Shown here: piece by piece, positions 19,478 through 30,641 of the stretch
How positions within the stretch are numbered: position 1 is the first letter of the stretch
Layout: each line of letters starts with the position of its first letter
Origin: Lepraria neglecta
Lineage: Eukaryota > Ascomycota > Lecanoromycetes > Lecanorales > Stereocaulaceae
Assembly: GCA_033220425.1 (NCBI GenBank)
Contig: CM065647.1
Span: 682,001-746,000, forward strand
DNA: 64,000 bases
Reading direction: 5' to 3'
Program-made: the position numbers and the translations under genes
Notes under the pieces: model-generated
Databases searched by the model: none
What the model was told of the DNA's origin: nothing
What the model saw: the letters and a program-made list of their open reading frames with translations, nothing else

Positions 19478-21253
19478 ATGGATTTCAACTTCCCAATGGC
19501 AGCTTTCGCTGCCAAAATAATGTTGAGCTTGGGAGCTATGCTTGTTATCATCGTAAGTGAAGGATCTAGATTGAAGGTGAATTTCCAGGGCTAAAATGAT
19601 CGATGGACAGATGCCCACTATCATCATCTATCGTCTTACCGTACACCCTTTAGCCAAATGTCCAGGTCCTCTTCTCGCCAAAATCACTAATTTGTATGCC
19701 GTTTATCATGCTTACGTTGGTGACCTTCATCTCGATATGTTAAGATGTCATGAATTATACGGTAAGTTGTTTCCAAACTCAGGTTCAGTGATGTGCTTTT
19801 GTTCGAATTGCAAAAGTTTATCATCTAACTATACATGCCAACGATAGGAGAGTTCGTGCGTTATGGCCCAAATAAGGTAATTGTCAACAGCAACACAGCT
19901 ATCAAAGGTATGGGGATAAATCACCTTGACTATCAAGCATCATTTTTGATAAGATAAACTGTTTGAGCAGACATCTACGGACGTACTGCCAATGTACAGA
20001 AGTCCACAGCGTACAGGGCTTTCGAGACCTCTCCGACGGCCCATGATACCCAAAGCACCGTCAACAAAGTAGCACACGCGCGCAAACGACGTGTCATTGG
20101 CCAGGCCTTCTCGGAATCTGCCATCAGGTCATTTGAGGATCATGTCCTTGAGCACGTGGAGACCTTTGTTACGCATCTGGGCCGAGCTGATGTACACACC
20201 GGAAAGCCACAAGAGAAATCATGGTCTCCAGCAGTAAATATCGCGAAGTTGTGTAAGTTACTTCTTAGGTGTTCAATGTAGGCTTATGAGCATCACTGGA
20301 GCATACACCTGACTCTTTGACTACTAGGCAGCTATGTTTCCTTTGACCTCATGGCCGAACTCGTCTTCGGCAATGCGTTTCACATGCTGGAACTCATGGA
20401 CAATCGCTTTATAATTGATTTGATCCAGGTAGCAGCTTTTCGAGTCGGAGTGTGCCTACAAATGCCAAATCTCGCAGTTTGGAACATCGACAAGATCTTC
20501 ACTCCTCGAGTCAGAAAACTGCGGGATCAATATGTTGGAGTCAGTAAGAGAATGGCGGTCGACAGGATGAACATGGATAGCAAGCGCCAAGATTTGTTCT
20601 CGCACATACTCGCTGCCAAAGACCCCCAGACCGGCAAAGGGTTTTCGTTGGATGAAATCTGGGGCGAGTCTACTCTTCTCATCGTTGCCGGTGAATGACT
20701 CATATAAGATCTGAGTATAGCAGAATCTAATTACTTGACAGGTTCGGATGCCATCTCTACTGGCATGGCCGGATGTTTCTATTACCTGAGCCGCAACCCT
20801 GAAGCATACGCAAAAGTCTGTGCTGAAGTCCGCGAAACGTTCTCCTCAGCGGACGAGATTCGAACAGGTCAGATGCTTACCTCGTGCATTTATCTACGAG
20901 CTTGCATCGATGAGTCACTACGCATGTCGCCTCCAGTCGGGGGTGCATTGTGGCGCGAAGTTTGTAAAGGAGGTGTGAACATCAATGGCAAAATAATACC
21001 GCAAGGCTACGATGTGGGCGTTGGAATCTATGCCATCCAACATAATCCGGCTTACTACCCTGGTCCGTACAGATACATGCCTGAGCGCTGGATCGTGAGC
21101 GAAAATAACTCCCAGGAATCCGTCGGTCTTGCTCGCAGTGCTTTCTCGGCGTTCTCTATCGGGCCAGTGGGCTGCGTAGGGAAGAACTTAGCCTACTTGG
21201 AGCTGATGGTGACGATGGCGCGCGTGCTGTGGCTTTGGACATCAAAGACATGA
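19478..21253 (+). CDS. Cytochrome P450 (ascomycete secondary-metabolism type), C-terminus altered
   Basis: An ER-bound heme monooxygenase. Six exons fit in phase: 19478-19552, 19611-19761, 19848-19907, 19971-20252, 20328-20690, 20742-21253. Features in order: N-terminal membrane anchor (exon 1 plus [11 protein letters not shown]), KCPGPLLAK proline-rich hinge, [27 protein letters not shown] (C-helix), I-helix [10 protein letters not shown], ExxR in DESLRM, PERW, and heme loop [17 protein letters not shown] with its Cys. The chain stops at 21253 (WLWTSKT) some 25 residues after the Cys. In another frame the text continues as [18 protein letters not shown] and runs to a stop at 21396, which is what related P450s have there. 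So a one-base loss near 21240 has probably changed the tail. Substrate unknown; neighbours suggest an indole-prenyl pathway. Confidence 0.82.
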
Positions 21254-21396
21254 CTGATAAAAAGTTGAAAGCCCCTGAGGAGAGGTATCTGAGCAAGTAC
21301 AAAGACCATGCGAGGACGGAGTACCACCTCAGGGATCGGTTCACTAGTTGGAAAGATGGCCCGATGCTATCATTCCGTGTACGGCAGACATACTAA

Positions 21397-22178
21397 GTCA
21401 TACATGGAATTCGAGGAGCGATCATCAGACGATTTTTTTCTGCTTTTATACAGGATTCAGCAAAGAAACATTGTATCACGTGCCAAATACAGGCATCCAA
21501 CTTGGCCTCACTGCCTGAGAAGCTTCTGGTCTCCCTCGGGAAGTTTCTTACAGTCTTCCCGCATGGCTGGTTAAGATCCTGCCTGTGATGCAGATAGGCT
21601 AATTGTGGAAGAGGATGGATATGATAGGTCGGACGGTGAGCATATATACGCACCTATCACGGTGCCAACGCATTTTCGCATATCATGACTGCATTCAGAA
21701 CCTTCTCAAGCATCTCGCACCTACTACTTTAAAAGGCTTAGAGTATGCAAATGCGCGGCGTTGTCAGAACACAAAACGTAGTGAAAACTGTCCGCACCCT
21801 GATGGAGGTGGCGAGAATGGTCCGGAGGGTTGCATGATGACTGCATTAGCCTCGGCACGATAAGCCTGCATGCCTAATGTACTTGCCTAATGTACTTGTC
21901 TATCATAACGCGATTGATCTTGCAGACATCCACTTTTGCGCCACCCATCACGACGTCGACCGAGGCATTTGTTTCAGAGAGGCCTCTGCTCCACCGCTAT
22001 CCAGTCGCAACAGTTTCACCGCTCTTAGGTCGCTGGTGAGGGAGGTAGACTCTAACCCGCTGGTCTTTGGGAGACGGTGAGGACATGTTTGCTGCACTGT
22101 GGCCGCTTGTAGCCGAATCAATTCTCGTGTACGATCAGCATTGACAGCAGACACCATTCGGCTTCACTACTAAGAAAG
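21397..22178. other. Intergenic between convergent genes
   Basis: No supported gene. It holds the 3' flanks of the P450 and of the prenyltransferase, which point towards each other. Short direct repeat 'CTAATGTACTTG' occurs twice at about 21873-21899. Confidence 0.5.
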
Positions 22179-23540
22179 CTATACGTTGTAAACCTTAGGA
22201 GCCAAATAGGACGTCAGCTTCAGCTCCCTTCCAACTATGGAGCAACCGAGATACGTTTGTACCCCACATCGACTTCTCAGCGAAGAAGCCGCAGACATGC
22301 TCATCAGCGCTTCCTTATACTTGCAAGCGAGGCCGCATTGCCCACGTCTCTCCAAGAAAACCTCGAGTCCTTCTACTATAGCAAGATCGCTCTGGCCATA
22401 ATGCCGCACCGGTATATACACTTTGACTCCTGGCAACGCATTCCCTTGCTTGATGTCAAAGTAGTACAGAATCCTAGCTGTTCGATGATTTCGTTGCTGC
22501 AACTCTACGGACGTGGAGAACTCCTGATCTTGCGAGAGAACGAGCTTCCAGAGGTTTTGAAGTTCCTTCAGACTATGATTCAGATCTGAGTCATTAAGGA
22601 CACTACCTAATGTCATGATGTTGAGAACGGAATCGAAGCTAGTGGACTGACTTCTCATGTATATCTTGAGCCTGGATCGAGCTGGTGCCGCGCAGTCGAT
22701 TGCAAAGATCTCGGCTTCAAGCCGTGAATCGTGAGCAGAATTCATGAGAAAGCTTTCGAGCGTAGAAAGTCCCGAGAAATTGGATAGCGAGTAGTCTAGA
22801 AGGCCCCGAATGGCCTGTGCAATAATACTCCAAGTCGATCGTCCCGATTCTGCAGTTTTGAAAGCGGGTAAAAAGTAGGCTTTCAACATAACACCGTCGC
22901 TACCAAGATCAAAGGCGACGAAAGTCCGCGATTTATGTCCATGGCATCCCAGGTTTCCGTCAGTCTCGTCCGGAGAGTGGCTGTAGCTGAGGAGTTCTTT
23001 GGAAAAATAATCGGATAAGGTTAGATCACAATCCGGTAGCAGAGGTTGATATTGACGAACCAGATCAGCGGTTGCATGCTCGTTTAGTGGATCAGCGGGC
23101 GTTCCGGCATAAAGTCCAATCGGTTCAATTGAGAATCTGACTGTCGAATTTTCGCCTCCACATCCCCACTCCCAACTCAACTCGATCGGGGAGAAATGAT
23201 CCGTCATGAAACTTTTCCAGTATCTAGGTAGGCCTTGCGCATCAGGACCGGCTCCGAGCCCGGGGACTATGCAGCAGTAATAGAAGAGAAGGTTTCGGCA
23301 CTGGGCATCGATCGAGTAGCCGGCTTTCCGGAGCAGAATGGCTAGGGGAATGCCTGTGGTTCTCCACCAGAATTGGCGGTCTGTAGTTGTTTGAGGAAAA
23401 CAGTTGTTGATCAGGGCCCATACATGAGACTCGGACGGGTGGAATTGGGTGGTTTTGGTTGGAGGATATTGCTGTAATATGGAGTTCTGGGCGACGGCAG
23501 CCATATTCATGATGAAAGAAGTCGAAGACGTATATCTCAC
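22179..23540 (-). CDS. DMATS-type aromatic (indole) prenyltransferase
   Basis: Transfers a dimethylallyl group from DMAPP to an aromatic acceptor, usually tryptophan or a cyclic dipeptide; soluble ABBA-barrel enzyme. Single exon, 453 residues, the normal family length. Landmarks: WWRTTGIPLAILLRKAGYS (about 58-76) and FYYCCIVPGLG. The conserved Glu of PIELSWEW (E120) aligns with the catalytic base Glu89 of FgaPT2. VRFSIEPIG supplies the diphosphate-binding Arg, LKAYFLPAFK and RLKIYMR the Lys/Tyr shield residues, and KVYIPVRHYGQ the late barrel strand. An alternative start is Met11. The open frame is uninterrupted, unlike its neighbours. It is the likely defining enzyme of a small cluster with the two P450s and the hydrolase. 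The natural acceptor cannot be told from the sequence. Confidence 0.92.
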   Translation of the reverse strand: MRYTSSTSFIMNMAAVAQNSILQQYPPTKTTQFHPSESHVWALINNCFPQTTTDRQFWWRTTGIPLAILLRKAGYSIDAQCRNLLFYYCCIVPGLGAGPDAQGLPRYWKSFMTDHFSPIELSWEWGCGGENSTVRFSIEPIGLYAGTPADPLNEHATADLVRQYQPLLPDCDLTLSDYFSKELLSYSHSPDETDGNLGCHGHKSRTFVAFDLGSDGVMLKAYFLPAFKTAESGRSTWSIIAQAIRGLLDYSLSNFSGLSTLESFLMNSAHDSRLEAEIFAIDCAAPARSRLKIYMRSQSTSFDSVLNIMTLGSVLNDSDLNHSLKELQNLWKLVLSQDQEFSTSVELQQRNHRTARILYYFDIKQGNALPGVKVYIPVRHYGQSDLAIVEGLEVFLERRGQCGLACKYKEALMSMSAASSLRSRCGVQTYLGCSIVGRELKLTSYLAPKVYNV

Positions 23541-25111
23541 TCGAGATAAGGCAGGAGAAACTTGAATGCTCTCTAACGCTTGGAATGGCTCATAATAAGT
23601 GACTCAATCGAACCCCAGCCGTTTTAAGAACGACCCTGCTCCGTATGGAGACGCATTGGAGTAAAGTTTCTACTTGGCCGTCAGCTACCTCTCTGCGGAT
23701 GTCAATTGAAAATAAAGCCGCGAATCCTCGAAGCATTTCAATCGACCTTCTGTTTGTGGCGTAGTACCGCCTCCCCGACAGGATATGAGATCGTCGTAAG
23801 ACCGAAAAACAGCTGGAACATCGATTGTCGTCCTTGGTAATACTATACGCCTGTCTGTTGGCGTGTTCGCAAAGTTTTCCGCATTTCAGTTAGAGGTAAG
23901 GTAGCTTTTCATCGACGATATGCAAGAGGCTATCTACATTTAGAAACCATTGGCGATGGTTGGATTCTGTTCCTACTGTATCGTTCTATTTCCGGTATGT
24001 AATCCACGCTGTCAGTAAATGTTACTGCCTTGCGATAGGTCAATTACTTTCAGAAACTAATGCAAGGCCCTCGCTATCGGCATTCGAAGAACATGGGTAT
24101 GATCCTGATGCAGGCCACCTGCACGATGAACGCATAGTTAGCTTACTTGCATACCTTAGCTGGCCCACTTTGCTGGTACGATTGGAGTAAGTGTAGGCAA
24201 TACGAAGGCTCGTAATGTTTAAGCATTGTAACCTAGCTGCTTGTGTGTAATTTATTCATTCTATTGTTAATTTCAATTTCCTGTGTCACTCAGTGTTCCA
24301 GTGTAGACTTCACTTTCTTGTGTCGACCTATTTCCCGGGTTGTGTACGATGACTAAATACTGGTGCTCGTGGCTCGAGTAATTCATCTAGTAGCGGTGCC
24401 TAAGGGTTGTCACTATTCATTCTGCTAAGCATGGCGCCCAAGAACGAGGTTGGAAAACGCTTGCTTGCGAGCTTGATTGATTCTCAAGTTATCAGTGACC
24501 CAAATTGAGACATCCCACACTATCTGGCAATCATATTATCTGAACCTGCAGCTTATGGTCTATACTTTATCTTTGAACGCGGTGTTGAAAATCTAACTTA
24601 TTGGCATTTAGAGCTGTTGGAGGTTGAAGTAGTTGGCACTAGCTTGGAGTAGTACTATCGACACTGTATCAGAGCTCCCCTGCAATCTAGCTCCTTTCAA
24701 GGAAATGTCCAACGCCAACAGCACGGAGGATAGCATTGGCGTAAGAAACGTCGAAACTCTGTAATCCCGTATGTGTAGCCAGCAGACGATTGCAGCTTGC
24801 ACATACATTCATATAGTCTTCGAACAAAAAGGCGAAAATGACAGGAGCTCTCACTAAGTCCTCCTCCACTAATCGTAAGCCAAAATCGTCCTTCGAGGCC
24901 AAAGAGATCATATCCAAAGCCTACACAAACTCATGAATCCAATACCTTCCACAAGGCCACTGTTACCGGAGGTAAAGAAATAAGACAGGACTCTACATGC
25001 TGAACATAGTGAGCCCCAAGTCGTTGAAGAAGCAGTGTCGATCCCTCGAGGGGAAGGCAGAGCACACCATCGAATCTCCCCTCAACATGATCAGAATCTA
25101 CATACCCCTGC
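23541..25111. other. Long intergenic stretch, no firm gene
   Basis: 1.6 kb without a recognised gene. An orphan frame on the minus strand (24917-24687, containing LRLVEEDLVRAPVIFAFLFE and DYMNVCASC) looks protein-like but has no visible partner exon or family. The remainder is AT-rich with no repeats that I could see. Confidence 0.5.
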
Positions 25112-26160
25112 TCATGGATTTGAGATCAATACTGCACTACTACTCTCAGAGATGAAGGTCAAAGGGATATTATCCGATCCTTTCAACCAACAGTTGCCGT
25201 CGGAACTAGTGGGAGAATTTGTGGGAGAAAATCCCATACCATAACTGACACCGTAGCACGTCGAATTTGCATGAGGCGATCCACCATTCTTGGCTTGTAA
25301 GTTGTAGCTCGCACATCCCTCAATGCAGGCTTCGAATGTGTAAACATAAACAGCCAGCAGGTCTGTGGTGCCATCATTGAGTCCAGAATTGCAGCTTATG
25401 TCGTATTTCTCACCATTAAGGCTCGTCCACGTTCCATCATTACAGTCGGTTGTCGGTTGGATGGTGGAACTATTACATGTCTGAGCGCCAGGAGCAGGTG
25501 GAGGCGAATGGAGCATAGCACTATCAACAGCGGTATTGGTGTTCGACTTTATATCAGGCAAGCTTTTCAAGAAACAATTTCCACCTCCACCACTGTGTGA
25601 GAAACTAGTATCGTAGGAGACACCATAGCATTGCGTGGCGCCTTTCCCCACTTCTGCGTGATTGTAGCTGTTGCAGGCATCCATACAGTCGTCGAATGAG
25701 TAGACGTAAATGCCTATCATGTCTCCGCCAGCGAAGTCCGTATTACAGTGTATGTCAAATTCGATGTTGGCGGCAGGGGCGAAGAAGGGGGTGTAGGGAG
25801 ACTGGAGTTGAGAACAGTCTCGTGATGGCAAGTACGGGGTTGTCTGGTTGGTCCTGCGACCGGAAGGCTCGATTGGGGGGAAATCGATTGTCTATTGTAT
25901 TTTTAATTAGCCCATGTCGATTTTTGATATTGCACAATAACATACTCTCGTAAATTACATGTGTCCAGTTCATGTCCTTTCTTAGTAACCAAAGAACCGC
26001 CCACTGCAGCTGCAACAGCAGCGATAGCCAAGGCCAAGACAAGTGCAATACTCAGCTAGAATGCAGTCCTTCGGAGGCGAAGAGTTGTCTTCGGGACGGA
26101 TGGCTGGTTTCCTCTGGCCGGTAGGGATGTGTACGATACATCCGCTTTATGAGGATCCAT
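25112..26160 (-). pseudogene. Single-pass membrane protein with two PAN/apple-like domains, copy A (nonsense)
   Basis: Two exons, 26160-25946 and 25853-25112, intron 92 bp. Layout: short cytosolic N-terminus (MDPHKADVSY), one transmembrane helix (LSIALVLALAIAAVAAAVGG), stalk, then two tandem Cys-rich units. Each unit has 'C-D.....W/F...DI.CN...D...YVY.F..C...C.SYN...CYGVSY....GNC.LK', reminiscent of PAN/apple folds that bind carbohydrate or protein outside the cell. An in-frame TAG at 26058-26056 sits exactly where paralogs B and C have Trp (FWLS/LWLS), at the start of the membrane helix. The change TGG to TAG is a CpA-type transition. Copies B and C have a single ectodomain unit, so A also differs by domain duplication. 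Confidence 0.72.
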
Positions 26161-27335
26161 GTTGCGCTTCGAAGCGGAATGTTGATATTAGCATATTAGA
26201 GATAGATTTGATGCAAAAAAGTGCTTGAGGATGAGAAAAATAGTCAAAATGGCTGCTTGGAAGATTGTCTGGATTTGACTGTGCTAATTTCCGGATAGCC
26301 AAAGTCACCATAAGAGAGAATTTAATCAGCGTCCATGGCGTGCCAGGTCCTATTTGTAGACTTCCAAAGGCCTAACGTCACCTGTCACTGGCAAAAGTCT
26401 TGGCTCTGTCTGTTCTTACTGGCACATCCTCCGCTTTGGCGTGGAATTAGGTATAAGCGGGGCTGGGAGCAGATGCAGGAAGTTACTTGAGAATGCCACA
26501 TCGTCTTGTCACTGCGATGGAATTGGCTCTGGTAGGCAAGCATTGGGTATTAAGCTCAGTCCAGAGTGTTGCCAATGGTCCTAGTATGCATGTGTTCTCA
26601 TCTGTGGTGCGGGGGTGATGTGTTCAAGGCTTAGAAGACGATATTCATGGTAAGGCTACCATCTTCGTGCTTGCTGATTGGACCATTACCGACCGCAGAA
26701 TTTTCTGACTTGGGCAAGTGTGGCACTAAAGCCCTCCAAAGGAGATACATAAACGAAGAAGGCGTTCTAGAATTGCAAAAGGTGCAGAAAGACGGTTCGA
26801 AAAGGAAACAATGCCTCGGAAATCGAGATTCCACGGCAAGTGGGCAATATTATGCGAGGTGGCTTGGCATCAACCAATTAACACCGTTGAAATGACGCCA
26901 TTTATTGATTCAGCTTCACTAATACAAGCCGGTTTTTTTAACCACTCACAAAGCTTTTGGGGTTCAGTTTGTTTCCAGGCTAATTCGCACAGCTCCCATC
27001 TTCGTCTCGAATGGGCTTGATCGAAGAGTTTGCAAAAGTCGGTTGAAGCTCGACCCCATATGTATTATTGTATTCATTATTATGTCCACTTTAGTGTGGC
27101 AGCTTTTTCGGCCTTGTCTTGACTTAGCTACCACCCGCACGTTCAATCATTATTTCATAACATGTCGGGCTGGGCATTCCAAAGGCAGCTTTAAAATCCT
27201 GCCAAGTAGCTTCCAATCGCTTAGCCACCGCGCAGCAATCTCCAAAGATCTCGTGACTGATTGAAATTAAGGACTGACAATTCGACAACCACTTTCCTCC
27301 CTTGCGTGCGTCGTCTCTCAAGTTTGTCTCACCCC
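26161..27335. other. Spacer between paralogs A and B
   Basis: No supported gene. Contains a block (about 26815-26880) conserved upstream of paralog B (see repeat entries). Otherwise unremarkable. Confidence 0.5.
26815..26880. repeat. Conserved upstream block of paralog A
   Basis: About 60 bp roughly 75-80% identical to 28808-28862 (shared words AAATCGAGATTCCA, GGCAA, TAT/ATT, CGAGGTGGCTT). It lies about 650 bp upstream of copy A's start; the other lies about 620 bp upstream of copy B's. It shows that the duplication included 5' flank. Confidence 0.7.
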
Positions 27336-28190
27336 TTAACTCGGAAGCAAGACAGCACTATCAATGAATGGCTCATTCGTGGGCACATTCGCAGTCGCAT
27401 CCTTCAATGCGCAGTTTCCAAGTTCTGCGGCCCCAGTATAGAACGGTGCATAACTAACAGCACTGCAGTTAGAGTCTTTATGAGCGTTGTCAAACGTGTT
27501 GTAGGCTGCACACGCATTGATGCAGTCTTCGAACTGATAAACCTGGAAGGTTAATAAGTCTCCACCATGGAAAACTATCCCGCAAGAAATTTTGAATTGG
27601 ACGTTATTGACAAGGACGGCAGTCCAAGGGGAGGCCAGCAAGGGGCAGTCGCTCATGGGAATAGCGGTACAGGAAGAATTTTCGGAGCTCCCGATCAAAG
27701 TTCCTGAAGCTTGGGGGCCGCTCGTCGTCATTGTACCAGCTGGGTTCGCACTGCAAGTCTGGCTGCTGGAGGTTGGATTTGGAAGCGTGGTGTTGTTTTC
27801 CGGCTGAGGAACGCAAGATGCCAATTTTCTGAGATGCCAATTAGACTTCCTCTGTCGCATACATCATTAGCCAGACACATACGCCTGCGCCTGCTGAAGC
27901 TGGTCCAAGCTGTGCCCCCTCTTAACTGCGAGATATCCACCCACTGCTGCCGCCACAATAGCAAGAGCCAGAGCAAGCGCAGTTGCAATACTCAGCCAAA
28001 ATGTAGCCCTGCGAAACCCACAAATCCTCTTCTCTTGCGGTCGGTCTTGTGGGAGTGCATTTGTTGAGTCCATGTAAGGTGGCTGCTTTTCATCAAAACC
28101 TTTAGACAATGGTGACACTTCATGGAGCCCGTCATCGCTGACAACCCCACTCCGACGAGCGTCAAACTCAAGGCCTGCATACTGAGCCAT
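27336..28190 (-). CDS. Single-pass membrane protein with PAN/apple-like ectodomain, copy B (intact)
   Basis: Two exons, 28190-27883 and 27828-27336, intron 54 bp; 266 residues with no interruption. Cytosolic N-terminus of about 60 residues (MAQYAGLEFDARRSG, acidic and Pro-rich), a basic stop (RICGFRRATFW), one transmembrane helix (LSIATALALALAIVAAAVGG), then a Ser/Thr/Asn-rich stalk with several N-glycosylation sequons. The Cys-rich unit holds DCPLLAS, FKISCG, FQVYQFEDCINACAAYN, CSAVSY and GNCALKD. The architecture suggests a surface receptor or adhesin-like protein. It is the only one of three tandem paralogs that reads intact. Function not known. Confidence 0.75.
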
Positions 28191-29382
28191 TTCTGCTGTT
28201 GTGCGTTAGGAAGTAGGAAGGATGCTTCAGTGAACTTGATTGTATGGAGGACGAGGTGGGGGATCCTGTGTGCTGATTGACGTTAATAGTGTGACATCCT
28301 AGTCCACGATAAGCTGCCGGCTTCTGACTTGATAGAAACACCCTCTGCATCAGCAAGACAAACGGACGGTAGAGGATTATCCATATTTAGCGGCTCTAGG
28401 CAGCTGGCTAGATCATTCGATAGTGCTGATCTTCTAGGGTCCGTGGGCCCAGAATCAACCTTTTATGATAAGGCTACGAGTCGCCGATTGACTAGTCGAG
28501 CCACTCTCCGTGGTAGAATGTCTCCGGATGTTCTTTCTGCTGTCGTGGAACCCTACATGAATAGACTCACGCGATACCTTTTATCGTGCCAGATACAAAA
28601 GGCCGGACGTAAAAAATATTGCGTTCGATAAAGGCGTTGATGGGAGGGATGTTTAAGCGAGACGTGCCGCAGAAGGAGCCAATAACATCACGAAGAACCC
28701 GCCACTGAATCCTACGACCTCCGCATATGCAGCTTTTGAATGGGGTGCTTTAATTGGCTTTCTTGGGATCATGCGAACATACACTTGCATGAACCAGTAC
28801 CAAATCGAGATTCCATGGCAAATGTGAAACATTATTCGAGGTGGCTTAGCAACAGCCAATAAAAGATAAAGCTATTCGGCTTCAGTAATGCTTCTTCGAG
28901 GGTTCTCGCAAATTATAAGCTTCGAGTCCGCATAGACTAGTGCAAGCATAGCCCCCTTCATACATTAGCGTGCATACACAAACTTTTAACGTCTAATGCT
29001 CGTTATATCAGAGGAACTTACAAAGCGATTGCCACGCGCCATTATCTTTGACTCTTCAATCTTATCCACTTCCACGACTTTTGGACATTTGCACGTATCG
29101 CTTGCTGATGTACAGATATGAATTGGCAGCGTCTGTCTGAACGAACGACTCTCCTCTTCGACTCCCGAGCTCCCATGTCCAGTTTGCCGTTACCAGATAT
29201 CACAACACCGTCCTAATCCTGAGATGATTGAGCGAAAGGAAAGATCAATCGGACCGTTCGCCATAACATTCCGAAGCAGCTTAGTGCTGGGAAACAGACG
29301 ATATGAATCCCGCGCCGGAACTTCCTCAACTCCTTCTTCCATCAACTAACCTTCTCTTACAAGTGGCGCTAAACCAGGACAT
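28191..29382. other. Spacer between paralogs B and C
   Basis: No supported gene. Holds the conserved block at 28808-28862, upstream of copy B. Confidence 0.5.
28808..28862. repeat. Conserved upstream block of paralog B
   Basis: Counterpart of 26815-26880, same orientation relative to the genes. Confidence 0.7.
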
Positions 29383-30641
29383 TCAAGGTGGTGACTGTGC
29401 ATCCCCAATCAAAGTCGCGCTATCGCACGTATTACGCCCTTTAGTTGTTAGTGGCGGCGGGTCTGTTGAGTTCTGTTTCAAGCAACAATTCCCTTCAAAG
29501 TTGCCCGCATCTGTGGAAGAAAAGGAAGTATCGTAACTGATAGCAAAGCACTGCGATTCCGGATGTACCAAGGAGGATTTATCATTGTAGCTCACACCTG
29601 CATTGATGCAGGCTTCAAATGTATAAATAAAGACGGCCATAATGTCTCCAGGCGTGTCAACGTAACAGGACGCGCAGTTTATGGTCCATTTGGCACCGTT
29701 ATAGCTTGTATAACTCTGTCCAAGTTGGGCGCAGTCGCTTGTGGGTGAGGATGTGGCGCTGTTAGGAGCTGCACTTGAAGGCGAACCGATCGTGACTGTG
29801 CTGGTCACAGGTGTACATGGAGACTTGTTGGTAGGGTTCGAGTTGTCGGTGTTATTGAAGGTGGTATATATGGAAGAGGGGGGTGGAGCAGTTGGTTGCG
29901 GCAGTGCAAGTGGAAATGGTACTCGAAGTCGCATTCCGGCTTGTTGAGTTGGTGGCTGGACAGGTAGACGGTGGTCTGCATAATAGTTTGTCAGTCATCC
30001 CATCTTTCTCTGTGTTCAGCTACGTGCTGGATTTGATACTTACGCCTGGGTTGTATCATGAAGCCTTCTAGCTGCCAGAGAGCCAGCGACAGCAGCGGCT
30101 ATGATAGCGAGAACCCAACCCAGAGCAAGTACCACGCTCAACCACAATATAGTCCGCTTTTGGTGAAGCTCTGATGGCCGCGATACTGTATGTGACTCGT
30201 GTTTGCTATCAGGTTGTGTTTGTTCGATGCCGATAGCTGTATTGTATGCTTCCGGTAGAAGGGTTCACCCTCCAACCGGCCAAACCCCCCCAACCGGCCA
30301 GCCTTGTTGGGCTGCCGCCCGGAATTATCGATATTTCTGCTCCGGGGTACAACGCTAGGGCTCTCCTAGGGCGCAGGCAGCGAAAATTTGCAGAGCTCTA
30401 CAATTCACCAAGCAGGCAAATTCCGACAAAAGATTCTGTACCAACCTTTTAGAGACGTACAAAATCCATAACTCTATACGCAAAAATATATTGTCAAACT
30501 TTGTATCTGTGGAGTTAGAGCAACGTGAACGGTTGGGGGGTTTGGCCGGTTGGGGGTGAACCCTTTATCGTACGCGTCATGGAGCGCGTCGCTGCGCAGA
30601 CCTGCAGATGTTATTGCCGAAGGTGGGACCTGGTAGCTCAT
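29383..30641 (-). pseudogene. Single-pass membrane protein with PAN/apple-like ectodomain, copy C (MITE-disrupted)
   Basis: Start at 30641 (MSYQVPPSAITSAGL). The first exon is interrupted at 30565 by a 308-bp inverted-repeat element and resumes at 30257 (AYNTAIGIEQTQPDS). It then shows the membrane helix LWLSVVLALGWVLAIIAAAV and a donor GTAAGT at about 30044. The second exon begins near 29974 (STCPATNSTSR). A frame change in a run of Cs near 29880 precedes the single Cys-rich unit (KWTINCASCY, FIYTFEACINAGVSYN, CFAISYDTSFS, GNCCLKQ), which ends at 29383. The second half of the CxxxC motif is Gly-Val instead of Cys-Ala, so one disulfide is lost. Same architecture as copies A and B; two independent breaks make expression of a full protein unlikely. 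Confidence 0.7.
30258..30565. mobile_element. 308-bp MITE with ~35-bp terminal inverted repeats, TA-flanked
   Basis: The left end AAGGGTTCACCC.CCAACC continues through GGCCAAACCCCCCC; the right end is its reverse complement with two small indels. Both ends are bordered by TA (30256-30257 and 30566-30567), as in Tc1/mariner-type insertions. Interior has no coding capacity. It lies within the first exon of membrane paralog C. Short size, long TIRs and lack of genes make it a non-autonomous miniature element. Confidence 0.85.

Noticed and set aside
28329-28631. Plus-strand frame of 100 codons between membrane paralogs
   Set aside because: No signal peptide, domain or splice context; typical chance frame.
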